A stretch of 64,000 nt of DNA from JAFLUQ01 sp964551215 (GCA_964551215.1 CAZKBV010000001.1:1-64000); one strand, 5' to 3'; shown: positions 23,905 to 32,586, numbered from the stretch's first letter. The notes: a model not told the origin generated them from the sequence alone. A program made the numbers and translations.

Positions 23905-25389
23905 TTATTCAAAATATTTGAGGGCCTCCTCCATCTGAACGTCGATTACCTTTTCCAGATTTTCGTATTCATAGTCCGCAATTTTAAGGGCTGTGTAGAA
24001 ATCCAGCTCCCCCGTTTCCTCCAGCTTGCTCACCCGCTGAAACACCTTTATGGCGTTGGCGGTAAGGGAATTAAATTCCCCGTCCGCTTCCTCCTCGGGA
24101 ATAAGATTCACAGCGGCAAGGCGCTGTTCTATCGCAAGCTTTGTCTGAAAACATTCCAAATCCTCAAAGACAATCTTTTCAAAGGAGTCGGTATCTACGG
24201 GAACGACAATATTTTCAACCTCAATATCCGGCGTAAGCCCCACGGTGTTTATCCGTTCGTCATTTATGGAAAAATATTCGCCTACGGTGAATTTAAGTCC
24301 GCTTCCGGTGGGAGTGCGCATTACAGCCTGCATACAGCCCTTGCCGTAGGTCTGAGTACCCATGAGCTTAGCCCGTCCCCTGCTTTGAAGAGCCATAGCG
24401 AGAAATTCCGCCGCGGACGCCGTGTTTTCGTTCACCAAGACCAGCATCTTCCAGTCGGGAGCGTTAAGGTTTTCGGAATACACGGTTTCTTCCTCACTGC
24501 CGCCTTTCATGCGCTTAATTTTGGCGATGTACCCTGCCGGAATGAGCTTCTGTGCCACGGAAATCGCCGCTTCCAAATCGCCGCCCCCGTTATCGCGAAG
24601 GTCGATTATCATATTTTTCACTCCGCTGCCCCTGAGCGCTTCAATATATTTGTCAAACTCCCCGGGCAGAGAGCCTGTAAAGGATTCAATGCCTATATAT
24701 GCTGTTTTATCGTTTAAGAGCTTCATGGAGGAATGGCTTTCCTCAACCTTGCCTCGTACCGCGTAAAGGTTCATGACTTCCTCGCCTCGACGAACGGTTA
24801 TTTTAACGGTGGTGCCGTCCTCGCCCACAATAAGCTCCCTGACCTGTGCCGGAGCAAAGCCGCTTGTGTCAACTCCGTCTACGGCGATGATAACGTCTCC
24901 GCTTATAATGCCGGCATTTTCCGCTCCGCCGCCGACATACACGCTGTCAACCACTGTGCCGCTCCCCTGCGGAGCCAGCACAACGCCTATTCCGATAAAC
25001 GAGCCGTTAAAATATTCCGCCTGCGATTCATACACCTCCGGCGGGTAGTACTCGGCGTAATCGTCATCCAAAAAATCTATCATGGCTTTAAGCGCCAAAT
25101 CCAAATCGAACTGACCGCCGTTATCAATGGTCGCGCAGAGCATGGCGTACAGCAGATTGTTGTCGGACACACCGTAAAAATAGCTGTCCGCTATAAGGTG
25201 GCCGTAATACCGTATTATATCCTGCTGTTGAGCAGGGGTGAAGGTTTTTTTTGCGCTTTCCTCCGTTTTCTCAGTCTCCGCCGCCTGTTCGGTCTGCGCC
25301 AAGGGCTCCTCCGAGGGGATATCCTCGGCGAAAACAGGAGTAAGCAGGCACGAGAAAGCGAGCAGCAAAGCCAATAATTTCTTTTTCAT
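23905..25389 (-). CDS. Secreted S41 C-terminal processing protease
   Basis: 494 residues. Signal peptide at 1-22 (MKKKLLALLLAFSCLLTPVFA, cut after AFA), an acidic linker, a PDZ domain at about 120-205 (SGDVIIAVDGVD), the S41 peptidase domain with catalytic Ser325 (ENTASAAEFLA) and Lys350 (TQTYGKG), and a C-terminal peptidoglycan-binding-like helix region. Resembles CtpA/CtpB-type proteases; CtpB acts in sporulation signalling in Bacillus, but the role here is not set. Confidence 0.92.
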   Translation of the reverse strand: MKKKLLALLLAFSCLLTPVFAEDIPSEEPLAQTEQAAETEKTEESAKKTFTPAQQQDIIRYYGHLIADSYFYGVSDNNLLYAMLCATIDNGGQFDLDLALKAMIDFLDDDYAEYYPPEVYESQAEYFNGSFIGIGVVLAPQGSGTVVDSVYVGGGAENAGIISGDVIIAVDGVDTSGFAPAQVRELIVGEDGTTVKITVRRGEEVMNLYAVRGKVEESHSSMKLLNDKTAYIGIESFTGSLPGEFDKYIEALRGSGVKNMIIDLRDNGGGDLEAAISVAQKLIPAGYIAKIKRMKGGSEEETVYSENLNAPDWKMLVLVNENTASAAEFLAMALQSRGRAKLMGTQTYGKGCMQAVMRTPTGSGLKFTVGEYFSINDERINTVGLTPDIEVENIVVPVDTDSFEKIVFEDLECFQTKLAIEQRLAAVNLIPEEEADGEFNSLTANAIKVFQRVSKLEETGELDFYTALKIADYEYENLEKVIDVQMEEALKYFE

Positions 25390-25446
25390 AGTTTTTATCC
25401 TTTCATTTTATCAATAGCCGCGGGAACAGCTTTTTATCCCATTCTC

Positions 25447-26067
25447 TCACCTATGATTTTCGCCGGAGCCGTATTCCCGCAGTTTATTAACCGCGTTTCC
25501 CAGCAGAACATACCTGCTTGCGGCAGCGCGCGTACCCCTTTCTCCCATTCCCAAAAGGTCGTAAAATCTCTGCGCGGCGGCGAGAAGATATGCCTCCGCG
25601 TCGAAAAACACCGACCAAAGCAGCCTTATTTCCTCGTCCTCATTAAAAATCAGCTCCCCGCCGCAGAAGCATTTGCGCTGTCTTAAAACGTCGGCCAGCC
25701 TCGCAATCGGATAAACCCTCTCAAATTCCGGACTTTCAAGGGGAGGCAGCTTTATTTTGGGTATTGTAAAATTCCTGTCCAGAGCTTTAATCATAAAGTC
25801 CGGCCTGAGGGAAAAATTTATATACCCGTTTTCCGCGAAAGCCGTGTCTCCTTCGGGAAGCGCTATGCCTTCCGTAAGAAGGATGGCCGTTTCGGCGGGA
25901 TTTCTTCCCAAGGCCGCCGCCAGCGGAAACGCCGCCGCCGTGCAAAGACCGGCTCCCCCGCCTTTCGGGCGCGTTATCCTCACCGGAATTTCAGCTTCGC
26001 AAAGCCCGCGGGCGGCTAAGCTCACGCTTTTCCTAAGCTCCTCCTTTTTTCCCTCAGCCGGACTCAT
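25447..26067 (-). CDS. Truncated ArgRS-like protein without catalytic core
   Basis: 206 residues. The first 90 look like the N-terminal Add-1 domain of arginyl-tRNA synthetase (AAFPLAAALGRNPAETAILL, then GYINFSL). The rest resembles the DALR anticodon-binding helix bundle (LRQRKCFCG, AAAQRFYDLLG, YVLLGNAVNKLREYG). The whole Rossmann catalytic domain with HIGH and KMSKS motifs is absent, although ArgRS is normally about 560 residues. It overlaps the DUF1934 gene by 4 bases, and DUF1934 (ywiB) is the usual argS neighbour in Firmicutes. A real argS must lie elsewhere. Confidence 0.65.
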   Translation of the reverse strand: MSPAEGKKEELRKSVSLAARGLCEAEIPVRITRPKGGGAGLCTAAAFPLAAALGRNPAETAILLTEGIALPEGDTAFAENGYINFSLRPDFMIKALDRNFTIPKIKLPPLESPEFERVYPIARLADVLRQRKCFCGGELIFNEDEEIRLLWSVFFDAEAYLLAAAQRFYDLLGMGERGTRAAASRYVLLGNAVNKLREYGSGENHR

Positions 26068-26480
26068 ACCCTCACCTTAACCGAAACATGATTCCTGCTT
26101 CTGGCAACATTATTTATCGTGAGATTGTAATCTATATCCAACGTTCCGCCGTTGTCGTCAAGGTCAATATTCACCTTTCCCGCCGTAACGCTTACGGTGA
26201 GATTGCCGAAATCCGTTTCGTAACAGCTCATATGGCAGCGATCCTTTTCAAATATCATCTGGGTATTTGCTTCTCCGCTGCGGAGCATTGTAACAATTCC
26301 TTCGGGATTCACCTTTATGGTGGTATTACATTTGCTTCTGCCGAGAAGCTCCCCTTCGGTATAATGTATGTAATACTTTCCGTTCTTTTTTCTGAGCCGC
26401 CCCTCGGTAGAATAGTTCATGCTGTCGGTTTCGCCGTCGGCGGTGACGCTTCCTCTTATTTCAACATATACGTTTTTCAT
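26064..26480 (-). CDS. DUF1934 (YwiB-like) beta-barrel protein
   Basis: 138 residues, all beta pattern, with the family's lipocalin-like features: STEGRLRKKNGKYYIHYTE, VTMLRSGEANTQMIF and a C-terminal DIDYNL. Function unknown. In Bacillus the homologue ywiB precedes argS, and here it precedes an ArgRS-like remnant with a 4-base overlap. Follows murI by 22 bases. Confidence 0.85.
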   Translation of the reverse strand: MKNVYVEIRGSVTADGETDSMNYSTEGRLRKKNGKYYIHYTEGELLGRSKCNTTIKVNPEGIVTMLRSGEANTQMIFEKDRCHMSCYETDFGNLTVSVTAGKVNIDLDDNGGTLDIDYNLTINNVARSRNHVSVKVRV

Positions 26481-26502
26481 AAATTTTCTCCGTAAGCATT
26501 GT

Positions 26503-27303
26503 CTATATCTCTATTTGTGTTACGTTGGCGCCTATAGGCCTGCCCAAGAACAGACTGCCAAGCTCCGCGAAGCTGTCGGGGCTGTCGGAAACGTAGAACT
26601 CATAGCTGCCGTTTTCCTTTTTATCCGAAAGCTTCCCTTCGCGGGCAAGCGCCTTTTTGCCGTATTTAGCGGCTTCCGCTCCGGGGGAGATTAGCTCCAC
26701 CCCTTCACCCATTATATCACCTATAACTCTTTCAAGCAAGGGGTAATGTGTGCATCCCATGATAAGAGTATCCACTCCCGCATTTTTAAGGGGAGTGAGG
26801 TAATCAATGGCTATCATTCTCGCGGCCTCGCTGTCGGCGTAGCCGTTTTCCGCAAGAGGAACAAACATGGGGCAGGCGTTGCTGAAAACCTGAATGTCCG
26901 GGTTTTGTTCCTTAATTGTACTGGCGTACTTATCGCTTCTTATTGTTCCGATTGTTCCTATTACGCCGATTTTGCCGTTTTTGGTGCTTCGCAGTGCGCC
27001 GTAGACCGCCGGCTCTATTACTCCGATTATCTTTATTCCGTAGTCCTTTTCCACATATGGCAGAGCCACGCTGCTGGCTGTGCCGCAGGCCACCATAATA
27101 GCCTTTATATTGTGGCGCAGAAGGAACTCTATGTCGTCTCTGGTATATCGTATTATGGTGTCGCGGCCCTTGTTGCCGTAAGGCACCCTTCCGGTGTCGC
27201 CGAAATATATTATATCCTCATTGGGCATGGCTTTGATTATCTGCTTTACGGCCGTAAGCCCTCCGAGGCCGCTGTCAAAAACTCCGATAGGACGATTATC
27301 CAT
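26503..27303 (-). CDS. murI: Glutamate racemase
   Basis: 266 residues. Starts MDNRPIGVFDSGLGGLT, with the catalytic Cys pair in VACGTASS and GCTHYPLL. Makes D-glutamate for peptidoglycan. The start at 27303 was chosen because GGAGG lies just before it; a longer in-frame ATG at 27384 overlaps the upstream gene and adds 27 non-family residues. Confidence 0.97.
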   Translation of the reverse strand: MDNRPIGVFDSGLGGLTAVKQIIKAMPNEDIIYFGDTGRVPYGNKGRDTIIRYTRDDIEFLLRHNIKAIMVACGTASSVALPYVEKDYGIKIIGVIEPAVYGALRSTKNGKIGVIGTIGTIRSDKYASTIKEQNPDIQVFSNACPMFVPLAENGYADSEAARMIAIDYLTPLKNAGVDTLIMGCTHYPLLERVIGDIMGEGVELISPGAEAAKYGKKALAREGKLSDKKENGSYEFYVSDSPDSFAELGSLFLGRPIGANVTQIEI

Positions 27304-27359
27304 AATTAACCTCCGTCGCGCCGCTTCAAGCGGCGCAGATGTCATTGCCTCTACCGCAT

Positions 27360-28235
27360 TTACAATACAAGCATTTTTTCCCAAAATCCGCCCTGATGGT
27401 TTCGGAAAAATATTCCCGTCCGCCCGTCGCTGTAAATTTCCATAAACGCGCTTCGGACGGCGTTTCCCCGCCCATGCTCAAGGCTCGCGATATCAATTTG
27501 AGTGAGAAAATGCCCGTCGGCGGCGCTTATCTGCCGCCCCCAATCCTTGCCGGCCCACCGGCTGTCGCCGATATGGGCGTGACCGTAAACATGGAGAAGC
27601 ACGTTTTCCCCTATGGGAAAATATTCCCCCATATATTCAGTGGCGCGATTGCCGCCGGGATAGGCATAGTGGCTGACGGTTATGACCTTTTTTCTTTTAT
27701 CGCGCTCCCGCGCCAAGGCTCTGTAATCCGTTGAGTTATAGGGATATCCCGTGCCGAAAGGCCTTCCGTGGCAAAAATACCAGCTCCCGTCGGCGGCGGC
27801 GTGATCCGCTATAAACAAAACGTCCGTGTCTCCCAGCTTATCCCAGAAAAAGAAGTCGCTGACGCATTTTGTGGTTTTCCAGCCTTCGGCGCTGTGGGAG
27901 AGGACCATTTCCCGAAAGGGCATAACGGCCTCGCCAAAGCGGGAAACATAATCCATATCGTGATTCCCCGGACAGTAGCACACAGGAACGCCTATTTCGG
28001 AAAAGACCTTCTCCTGCATTTTCGTCATTTCCCAAAGATGCTCTAAGTTTGCGCCTTCAACGCTGTCGCCTAAATACCATATTTTTTCACAGGGCAGATT
28101 CAGCTTTTTGAAATCCTCGTAGGCGATGTACATACATTGCCTGCTTCGAGCCGGATCGTGCTGCTGAAGGTCGCTTATGAGCCACACCCTATGGGATACA
28201 TACATGGAAGCTGCCCGAAGAAATTCGTCTATCAT
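27360..28235 (-). CDS. Calcineurin-like metallophosphoesterase
   Basis: 291 residues. Metal-site motifs: LISDLQQHD in place of the usual D-x-H, WYLGDSVEG (GD), GNHDMD, VSHYAYPGG (H) and VYGHAHIGD. The first motif has a Gln-Gln where a His is usual (DLH), so metal co-ordination may be altered. Overlaps the gpmI stop codon by one base. A second in-frame Met at residue 11 is a possible start, since no strong ribosome binding site is visible for the first. Substrate unknown. Confidence 0.82.
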   Translation of the reverse strand: MIDEFLRAASMYVSHRVWLISDLQQHDPARSRQCMYIAYEDFKKLNLPCEKIWYLGDSVEGANLEHLWEMTKMQEKVFSEIGVPVCYCPGNHDMDYVSRFGEAVMPFREMVLSHSAEGWKTTKCVSDFFFWDKLGDTDVLFIADHAAADGSWYFCHGRPFGTGYPYNSTDYRALARERDKRKKVITVSHYAYPGGNRATEYMGEYFPIGENVLLHVYGHAHIGDSRWAGKDWGRQISAADGHFLTQIDIASLEHGRGNAVRSAFMEIYSDGRTGIFFRNHQGGFWEKMLVL

Positions 28236-29758
28236 TATTTCACAAGACTTTCGCCGGTCATTTCCTTAGGCTGCTCAATACCCATAAGCTTAAGCATTGT
28301 GGGGGCAATATCCGCAAGGCGGCCGTCCGATTTGGAAATCGCGCAGTCCGCGCCCACAACAATAAAGGGAACCGGATTTGTGGTGTGAGCGGTAAAGGGG
28401 GCCTTTGTCACGGGGTCGATAAGCTGGTCGGCATTGCCGTGGTCGGCGGTTATGCATACGACGCCGCCCTTTTTGAGAACAGCCTCCGTCACTTGGCCTA
28501 CGCAGTCGTCAACAGCTTCAACGGCCTTTATTGTCGCCGGAATAATTCCCGTATGACCCACCATGTCGCAGTTGGCGAAGTTAAGAATGATAACATCAAA
28601 CTTGTCGGCCTCAATTTCCTTTATAACGGCATCTTTGACCTCGTAAGCGCTCATTTCGGGCTTAAGGTCAAAGGTGGGAACATCGGGGGACTGAATGAGT
28701 ATTCTTTCCTCCCCGGGGAACTGCTTTTCCTCGCCGCCGTTAAAGAAGAAGGTAACGTGGGCGTACTTTTGGGTTTCGGCAATTCTGAGCTGTGTAAGCC
28801 CAAGCTTGCTTATATATTCGCCGAAGGTCATGGTGAGAGCCTCGGGAGGATAGGCCACGGTAACGTTGGGCATAGCCGCGTCGTACTGAGCCATGCACAC
28901 GTAATTTACGGGGAAGAAGCCCTTCCTTCTCTCAAAGCCCTTAAACTCCGGATCAACAAAAGCACGGGTTATCTGACGGGCGCGGTCGGGGCGGAAGTTG
29001 AAGCAGATAACGCTGTCGCCCTCCTTTATTACGCCGTCGCCATCCACTACCGTGGGGACGACAAATTCGTCCGTAACGCCGTTGGCATAGGAATTTTTGA
29101 TTGCTTCAACGGGGTCGGTTTCCTTAATTCCTTCGCCCATTACCATAGCGTCGTAGGCCTTTTCCACCCGATCCCACGCGTTGTCGCGGTCCATAGCGTA
29201 ATAACGGCCGGAAATCGTGGCAACCTTGCCCAAACCGATTTCATTCATCTTTTCGACAAGCTGAGCCATATAGTCCGCGCCGGAGGAAGGAGGAGTGTCA
29301 CGTCCGTCAAGGAAAGCGTGAACATACGCCTTTTCAACTCCCAGCCTTTTAGCCATAGCTATAAGTCCGTAAAGATGCTCGTTGTGGCTGTGTACGCCGC
29401 CGTCGGAGAGAAGCCCGCACAGGTGCAGAGCCTTTCCGCCCTTTGCGGCGGCTTCCATATTCGCCTTCAGCACGGGATTGTTTATTATTGCGCCGTCATT
29501 GATATCCTTGGATATCTTCACAAGCATCTGATAAACTATTCTTCCGGCGCCGATGTTGGTGTGGCCCACCTCGCTGTTGCCCATCTGACCGTCGGGAAGC
29601 CCTACGTCAAGGCCGCTGGCGGAAATTATGGTGTTGGGGCAATTGGCCGTATATTTGTCAAGGTTGGGCTTTTTTGCCGCCATAACGCAGTTGCCCTCCT
29701 CGTTGGGGTTAATGCCGTAGCCGTCCATGATAAGCAGAGCAATAGGTTTCTTAGACAT
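28235..29758 (-). CDS. gpmI: 2,3-bisphosphoglycerate-independent phosphoglycerate mutase
   Basis: 507 residues. Alkaline-phosphatase-superfamily enzyme: MDGYGIN with metal Asp, MGNSEVGHTNIGAG with the catalytic Ser, DGRDTPPSSG, and the metal-binding NFANCDMVGHTG and TADHGNADQL. Interconverts 3- and 2-phosphoglycerate using Mn. The start at 29758 follows GGAGG; a longer in-frame start overlaps tpiA and is not family-like. Third glycolytic gene after pgk and tpiA. Confidence 0.97.
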   Translation of the reverse strand: MSKKPIALLIMDGYGINPNEEGNCVMAAKKPNLDKYTANCPNTIISASGLDVGLPDGQMGNSEVGHTNIGAGRIVYQMLVKISKDINDGAIINNPVLKANMEAAAKGGKALHLCGLLSDGGVHSHNEHLYGLIAMAKRLGVEKAYVHAFLDGRDTPPSSGADYMAQLVEKMNEIGLGKVATISGRYYAMDRDNAWDRVEKAYDAMVMGEGIKETDPVEAIKNSYANGVTDEFVVPTVVDGDGVIKEGDSVICFNFRPDRARQITRAFVDPEFKGFERRKGFFPVNYVCMAQYDAAMPNVTVAYPPEALTMTFGEYISKLGLTQLRIAETQKYAHVTFFFNGGEEKQFPGEERILIQSPDVPTFDLKPEMSAYEVKDAVIKEIEADKFDVIILNFANCDMVGHTGIIPATIKAVEAVDDCVGQVTEAVLKKGGVVCITADHGNADQLIDPVTKAPFTAHTTNPVPFIVVGADCAISKSDGRLADIAPTMLKLMGIEQPKEMTGESLVK

Positions 29759-29820
29759 ATTTATTACCTCCATACCGACAGAGGGACGCCGAAACGCCCC
29801 TCCGAAAATTTCTTTGGAAT

Positions 29821-30573
29821 TCATTTAGCCGCTTCAACTATCTTCGCGAAGTCGGCCGATTTAAGAGATGCGCCGCCGATAAGGCCGCCGTCGATATTCG
29901 GCTTTGCAAGAAGCTCGGCCGCGTTTGCGCCGTTCATGCTGCCGCCGTATTGTATTGTAATTTCCTTGGCCGTTTTCTCGCTGTAAAGCGAAGCGAGAAC
30001 GCCGCGGATAGCTCCGCAGACCTCCTCGGCCTGGTCGGCAGTGGCGGTTTTGCCTGTGCCGATAGCCCAGATAGGCTCGTAGGCCACAACAACCTTTTCG
30101 GCGTCACCTTCGGAAATTCCCGCAAAGGCCTTCTTTATCTGAATGTTTATAACATCCATGGTAATTCCGGCTTCACGCTGGCTTAGGCTTTCGCCTACGC
30201 ACAGAATAGGGATAAGCCCCTTCGCGAGAGCCTTTTTAACCTTAAGGTTAACGGTTTCGTCCGTTTCGGCAAAGTACTGACGGCGCTCGCTGTGGCCTAT
30301 TATTACATACTTAACGCCTAAATCTAAGAGCATATCCGCGCTTACCTCGCCGGTATATGCGCCCTTATCCTCAAAATGAAGGTTTTCGGCGCCTATGGCA
30401 ACGTGAGTTTTTTCCGCGCCCTTAACAGCCTCGGCAAGATTTACAAAGGGAGTGCAGCATACGACTTGGCACAGCGCCCCTTCGGTAGCCTTGGCAACCT
30501 CTTTTACATATTCGCGTGTTTCCGAGGGAAGCTTATTCATCTTCCAGTTCCCGGCAATAATATATTTTCCCAT
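29821..30573 (-). CDS. tpiA: Triosephosphate isomerase
   Basis: 250 residues. AGNWKMNK with the catalytic Lys, IGHSERRQYF with the catalytic His, and AYEPIWAIGTGKTA with the catalytic Glu. Interconverts DHAP and glyceraldehyde 3-phosphate. 24 bases after pgk and 62 before gpmI, in the conserved pgk-tpiA-gpmI order. Confidence 0.98.
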   Translation of the reverse strand: MGKYIIAGNWKMNKLPSETREYVKEVAKATEGALCQVVCCTPFVNLAEAVKGAEKTHVAIGAENLHFEDKGAYTGEVSADMLLDLGVKYVIIGHSERRQYFAETDETVNLKVKKALAKGLIPILCVGESLSQREAGITMDVINIQIKKAFAGISEGDAEKVVVAYEPIWAIGTGKTATADQAEEVCGAIRGVLASLYSEKTAKEITIQYGGSMNGANAAELLAKPNIDGGLIGGASLKSADFAKIVEAAK

Positions 30574-30597
30574 GTCGATTATCTCCTTTTAGGTCAA

Positions 30598-31791
30598 TTA
30601 CTTGTCGTTAAGAGCGGCAATACCGGGAAGGTCTTTGCCTTCGAGATATTCCAGGCTCGCGCCGCCGCCGGTGGAGATATGAGTCATCTTGTCGCCAAGG
30701 CCCGCCTGATTTACGGCAGCAACGCTGTCGCCGCCGCCGATTACAGTGGTTGCGCCGTCGAGAGTCGCAAGCACCTGAGCGATTGCGTTTGTACCCTTCG
30801 CGAAGTTGCTCATTTCAAACACGCCCATAGGTCCGTTCCAAACAACGGTTTTCGCGTCCTTAAGCACATTGCTGAAAAGCTCGATGGTCTTGGGGCCGAT
30901 ATCCAGTCCCTGCCAGCCGGCTTCGATGCCGCCTTCGGGAACTACCTTGCTTTCCGCGTCGTTGTCAAACGCCTTCGCGACAACCGTATCAACGGGAAGA
31001 ACAAGCTTATCCCCGGCCTTGGCCATCATATCCTTCGCGTAGTCAACGAAATCGGCCTCAAGAAGGGAATCGCCCACCTCCTGGCCCTTGGCCTTCATGA
31101 ATGTATACGCCATTCCGCCGCCGATAATAAGCTTATCAACCTTGTCGAGAAGGTTTTCGATAACGGAGATTTTGCTGGAAACCTTGCTTCCGCCAAGAAT
31201 GGCAACCAAAGGACGAACGGGCGCGTTTACCGCATTGCCGAGATACATAATTTCCTTCTGAATAAGGTATCCGGCGACTGCCGTATCGAGATATTCCGTT
31301 ACGCCCACGTTGGAGCAGTGAGCGCGGTGAGCCGTACCGAAAGCGTCGTCAACGAATATATCCGCCAGAGAAGCAAGCTCCTTGCTGAAGGCTTCGCCGT
31401 TCTTTGTTTCTTCCGCTCTGTAGCGGGTGTTTTCAAGAAGCACTACGTCGCCGTCCTTCATTTCGGCAACAGCCTTCTTCGCGTTTTCGCCCACTACCTC
31501 GGCGTCAGCCGCAAAAACAACGTCCTTTCCCAGCTTTTCGCTGAGTCTCTTCGCAACGGGAGCGAGAGAAAGCTCCGGCTTGGGTTCTCCCTTGGGCTTG
31601 CCTAAGTGGGAGCAGAGAATTACCTTTGCGCCGTTATCAATAAGATACTGAATTGTGGGCAGAGCGGCGACGATTCTTGTTTCGTCCGTAATTACTCCGT
31701 CCTTCAGCGGAACGTTAAAGTCGCAGCGGACAAGAACCCTTTTGCCCTTTACTTCAACATCCTCGATGGTCTTTTTGTTTGTCATGCTCAT
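30598..31791 (-). CDS. pgk: Phosphoglycerate kinase
   Basis: About 397 residues. Begins with the conserved VLVRCDFNVPLKDG and contains SHLGKPKG and the C-terminal nucleotide site GGGDSVAAV. Transfers the acyl phosphate of 1,3-bisphosphoglycerate to ADP. The ATG at 31791 is preferred because GAGGTG lies 7 bases before it; the GTG at 31800 lies inside that site. No gapA precedes it in this window. Confidence 0.97.
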   Translation of the reverse strand: MSMTNKKTIEDVEVKGKRVLVRCDFNVPLKDGVITDETRIVAALPTIQYLIDNGAKVILCSHLGKPKGEPKPELSLAPVAKRLSEKLGKDVVFAADAEVVGENAKKAVAEMKDGDVVLLENTRYRAEETKNGEAFSKELASLADIFVDDAFGTAHRAHCSNVGVTEYLDTAVAGYLIQKEIMYLGNAVNAPVRPLVAILGGSKVSSKISVIENLLDKVDKLIIGGGMAYTFMKAKGQEVGDSLLEADFVDYAKDMMAKAGDKLVLPVDTVVAKAFDNDAESKVVPEGGIEAGWQGLDIGPKTIELFSNVLKDAKTVVWNGPMGVFEMSNFAKGTNAIAQVLATLDGATTVIGGGDSVAAVNQAGLGDKMTHISTGGGASLEYLEGKDLPGIAALNDK

Positions 31792-31847
31792 TTGAATCAC
31801 CTCATAATATATTTTGATATTTTTACATCACATATCTATACACGTAT

Positions 31848-31875
31848 ATTATACCACCTTTTCCCCGAATTGCAA
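31848..31875 (-). promoter_or_regulatory. SigA-type promoter of pgk-tpiA-gpmI
   Basis: Minus strand TTGCAA (31875-31870), 16-base spacer, TATAAT (31853-31848). Confidence 0.7.
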
Positions 31876-31943
31876 GAAAAAAATTATATAAATTTGAATT
31901 TAATTTACAATTTATTTTCTGACCATGCCGACATATTCCGTTA

Positions 31944-31952
31944 TGTTATAAT
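31944..31952 (+). promoter_or_regulatory. Extended -10 promoter candidate facing the 32-kb intergenic region
   Basis: TGTTATAAT contains TGN directly before a perfect TATAAT on the plus strand; the -35 at 17 bases (CATGCC) is poor. Transcription would enter the reading frame opposite the candidate small RNA. Confidence 0.35.
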
Positions 31953-32088
31953 ATAATAAGAAATTTGAACAAAAGGCAGCTTTAAAAGCCTTATTTTGAA
32001 AAGCCGCAATACAGCGCATTTAAAAAAATCGCCATTGCCGCGCGGAAAGTAGGTGGTTTCGCGGAATATGCGTTCATGAAGCGAAAGG

Positions 32089-32133
32089 CAAAATAAAAAA
32101 GCTTGTTAAACTGACGGAGCAGCTTAACAAGCT
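32089..32133 (-). terminator. Intrinsic terminator of the candidate small RNA
   Basis: On the minus strand AGCTTGTTAA and TTAACAAGCT pair, with an inner CTG/CAG, followed by T5ATTTT. No minus-strand gene ends here. Confidence 0.8.
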
Positions 32134-32261
32134 CGGGCTAAAGGTTTTAGAACTGCTTGGCACTATAACACTGATAGCCTTATCAATTAAATCACTATCG
32201 GAGATGATTTAATTGACGGAAGCCAAACCGAGGGGCGGCCCCCTCGGGGCGGCATACCGTT
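32092..32261 (-). ncRNA. Candidate small RNA, about 170 nt
   Basis: A minus-strand promoter with TTGACA and TATATT at 17 bases and an intrinsic terminator bracket this stretch. It can form three stems: CCGAGGGG with CCCCTCGG (32228-32247), a perfect 11-bp TCAATTAAATC hairpin with a 12-base loop (32183-32216) and the terminator. The only minus-strand start codon opens a 22-residue arginine/proline-rich frame without a ribosome binding site. It is antisense to a hydrophobic plus-strand frame (about 32024-32214) that lacks a start codon. Not a recognised Rfam class. Confidence 0.5.
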
Positions 32262-32267
32262 AAAATA

Positions 32268-32296
32268 AATATACCACACGGAAAGGAGATTGTCAA
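32268..32296 (-). promoter_or_regulatory. SigA-type promoter of the candidate small RNA
   Basis: Minus strand TTGACA (32296-32291), 17-base spacer, TATATT (32273-32268). Confidence 0.75.
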
Positions 32297-32298
32297 GA

Positions 32299-32586
32299 GT
32301 GATTAAAGATATTTTCACTGCTTCGGGAATAATATATACAATTGCATTGACCGTGCTTTTTACAACCGAAAAAACAGCCGCCACAAGCCGAAGCCGCAGG
32401 GCTTCTTTTTTATATATTTCCCTGTTTATTTTAATTATCTGTAAACTTATTTTGTCATCTCTTGACAAAATCCGAGTTACAAACTATAATAAAAAAAGTT
32501 TATTGCAGTTGGAAGTGTCTTTTTATGAATCATTATATAGGCATCCTAAAAAATTCCGCTCTGAATTTCGCTTTAAGAATCATTAA
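32299..32586 (+). CDS. Small two-helix membrane protein, doubtful
   Basis: About 95 residues from a GTG at 32299, 10 bases after AAAGGAG. Two hydrophobic stretches (FTASGIIYTIALTVLF and LYISLFILIICKLIL) with basic segments between and after. Not recognised. It overlaps the promoter and first codons of the glucosaminidase gene and its C-terminal 40 residues look random, so it could be chance or a decayed frame. Confidence 0.3.
   Translation: MIKDIFTASGIIYTIALTVLFTTEKTAATSRSRRASFLYISLFILIICKLILSSLDKIRVTNYNKKSLLQLEVSFYESLYRHPKKFRSEFRFKNH
32449..32471 (+). promoter_or_regulatory. Palindromic operator over the glucosaminidase -35 box
   Basis: ATTTTGTCA and TGACAAAAT form a perfect 9-bp inverted repeat with a 5-base centre. 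Its right arm contains TTGACA of the adjacent consensus promoter, so a bound dimer would block polymerase. The regulator is not identifiable here. Confidence 0.6.
32462..32490 (+). promoter_or_regulatory. SigA-type promoter of the glucosaminidase gene
   Basis: TTGACA (32462-32467), 17-base spacer, TATAAT (32485-32490), both full consensus. It rules out a start codon upstream of about 32497. Confidence 0.88.

Noticed and set aside
28385..29986. 533-residue plus-strand frame
   Set aside because: Complete antisense shadow of gpmI and part of tpiA, produced by codon bias; no ribosome binding site and no family features.
32187..32468. 93-residue minus-strand frame ending PPRGGRPSVWLPSIKSSP
   Set aside because: It spans the small RNA promoter and its C-terminus is read from the palindromic GC-rich hairpin; no ribosome binding site.
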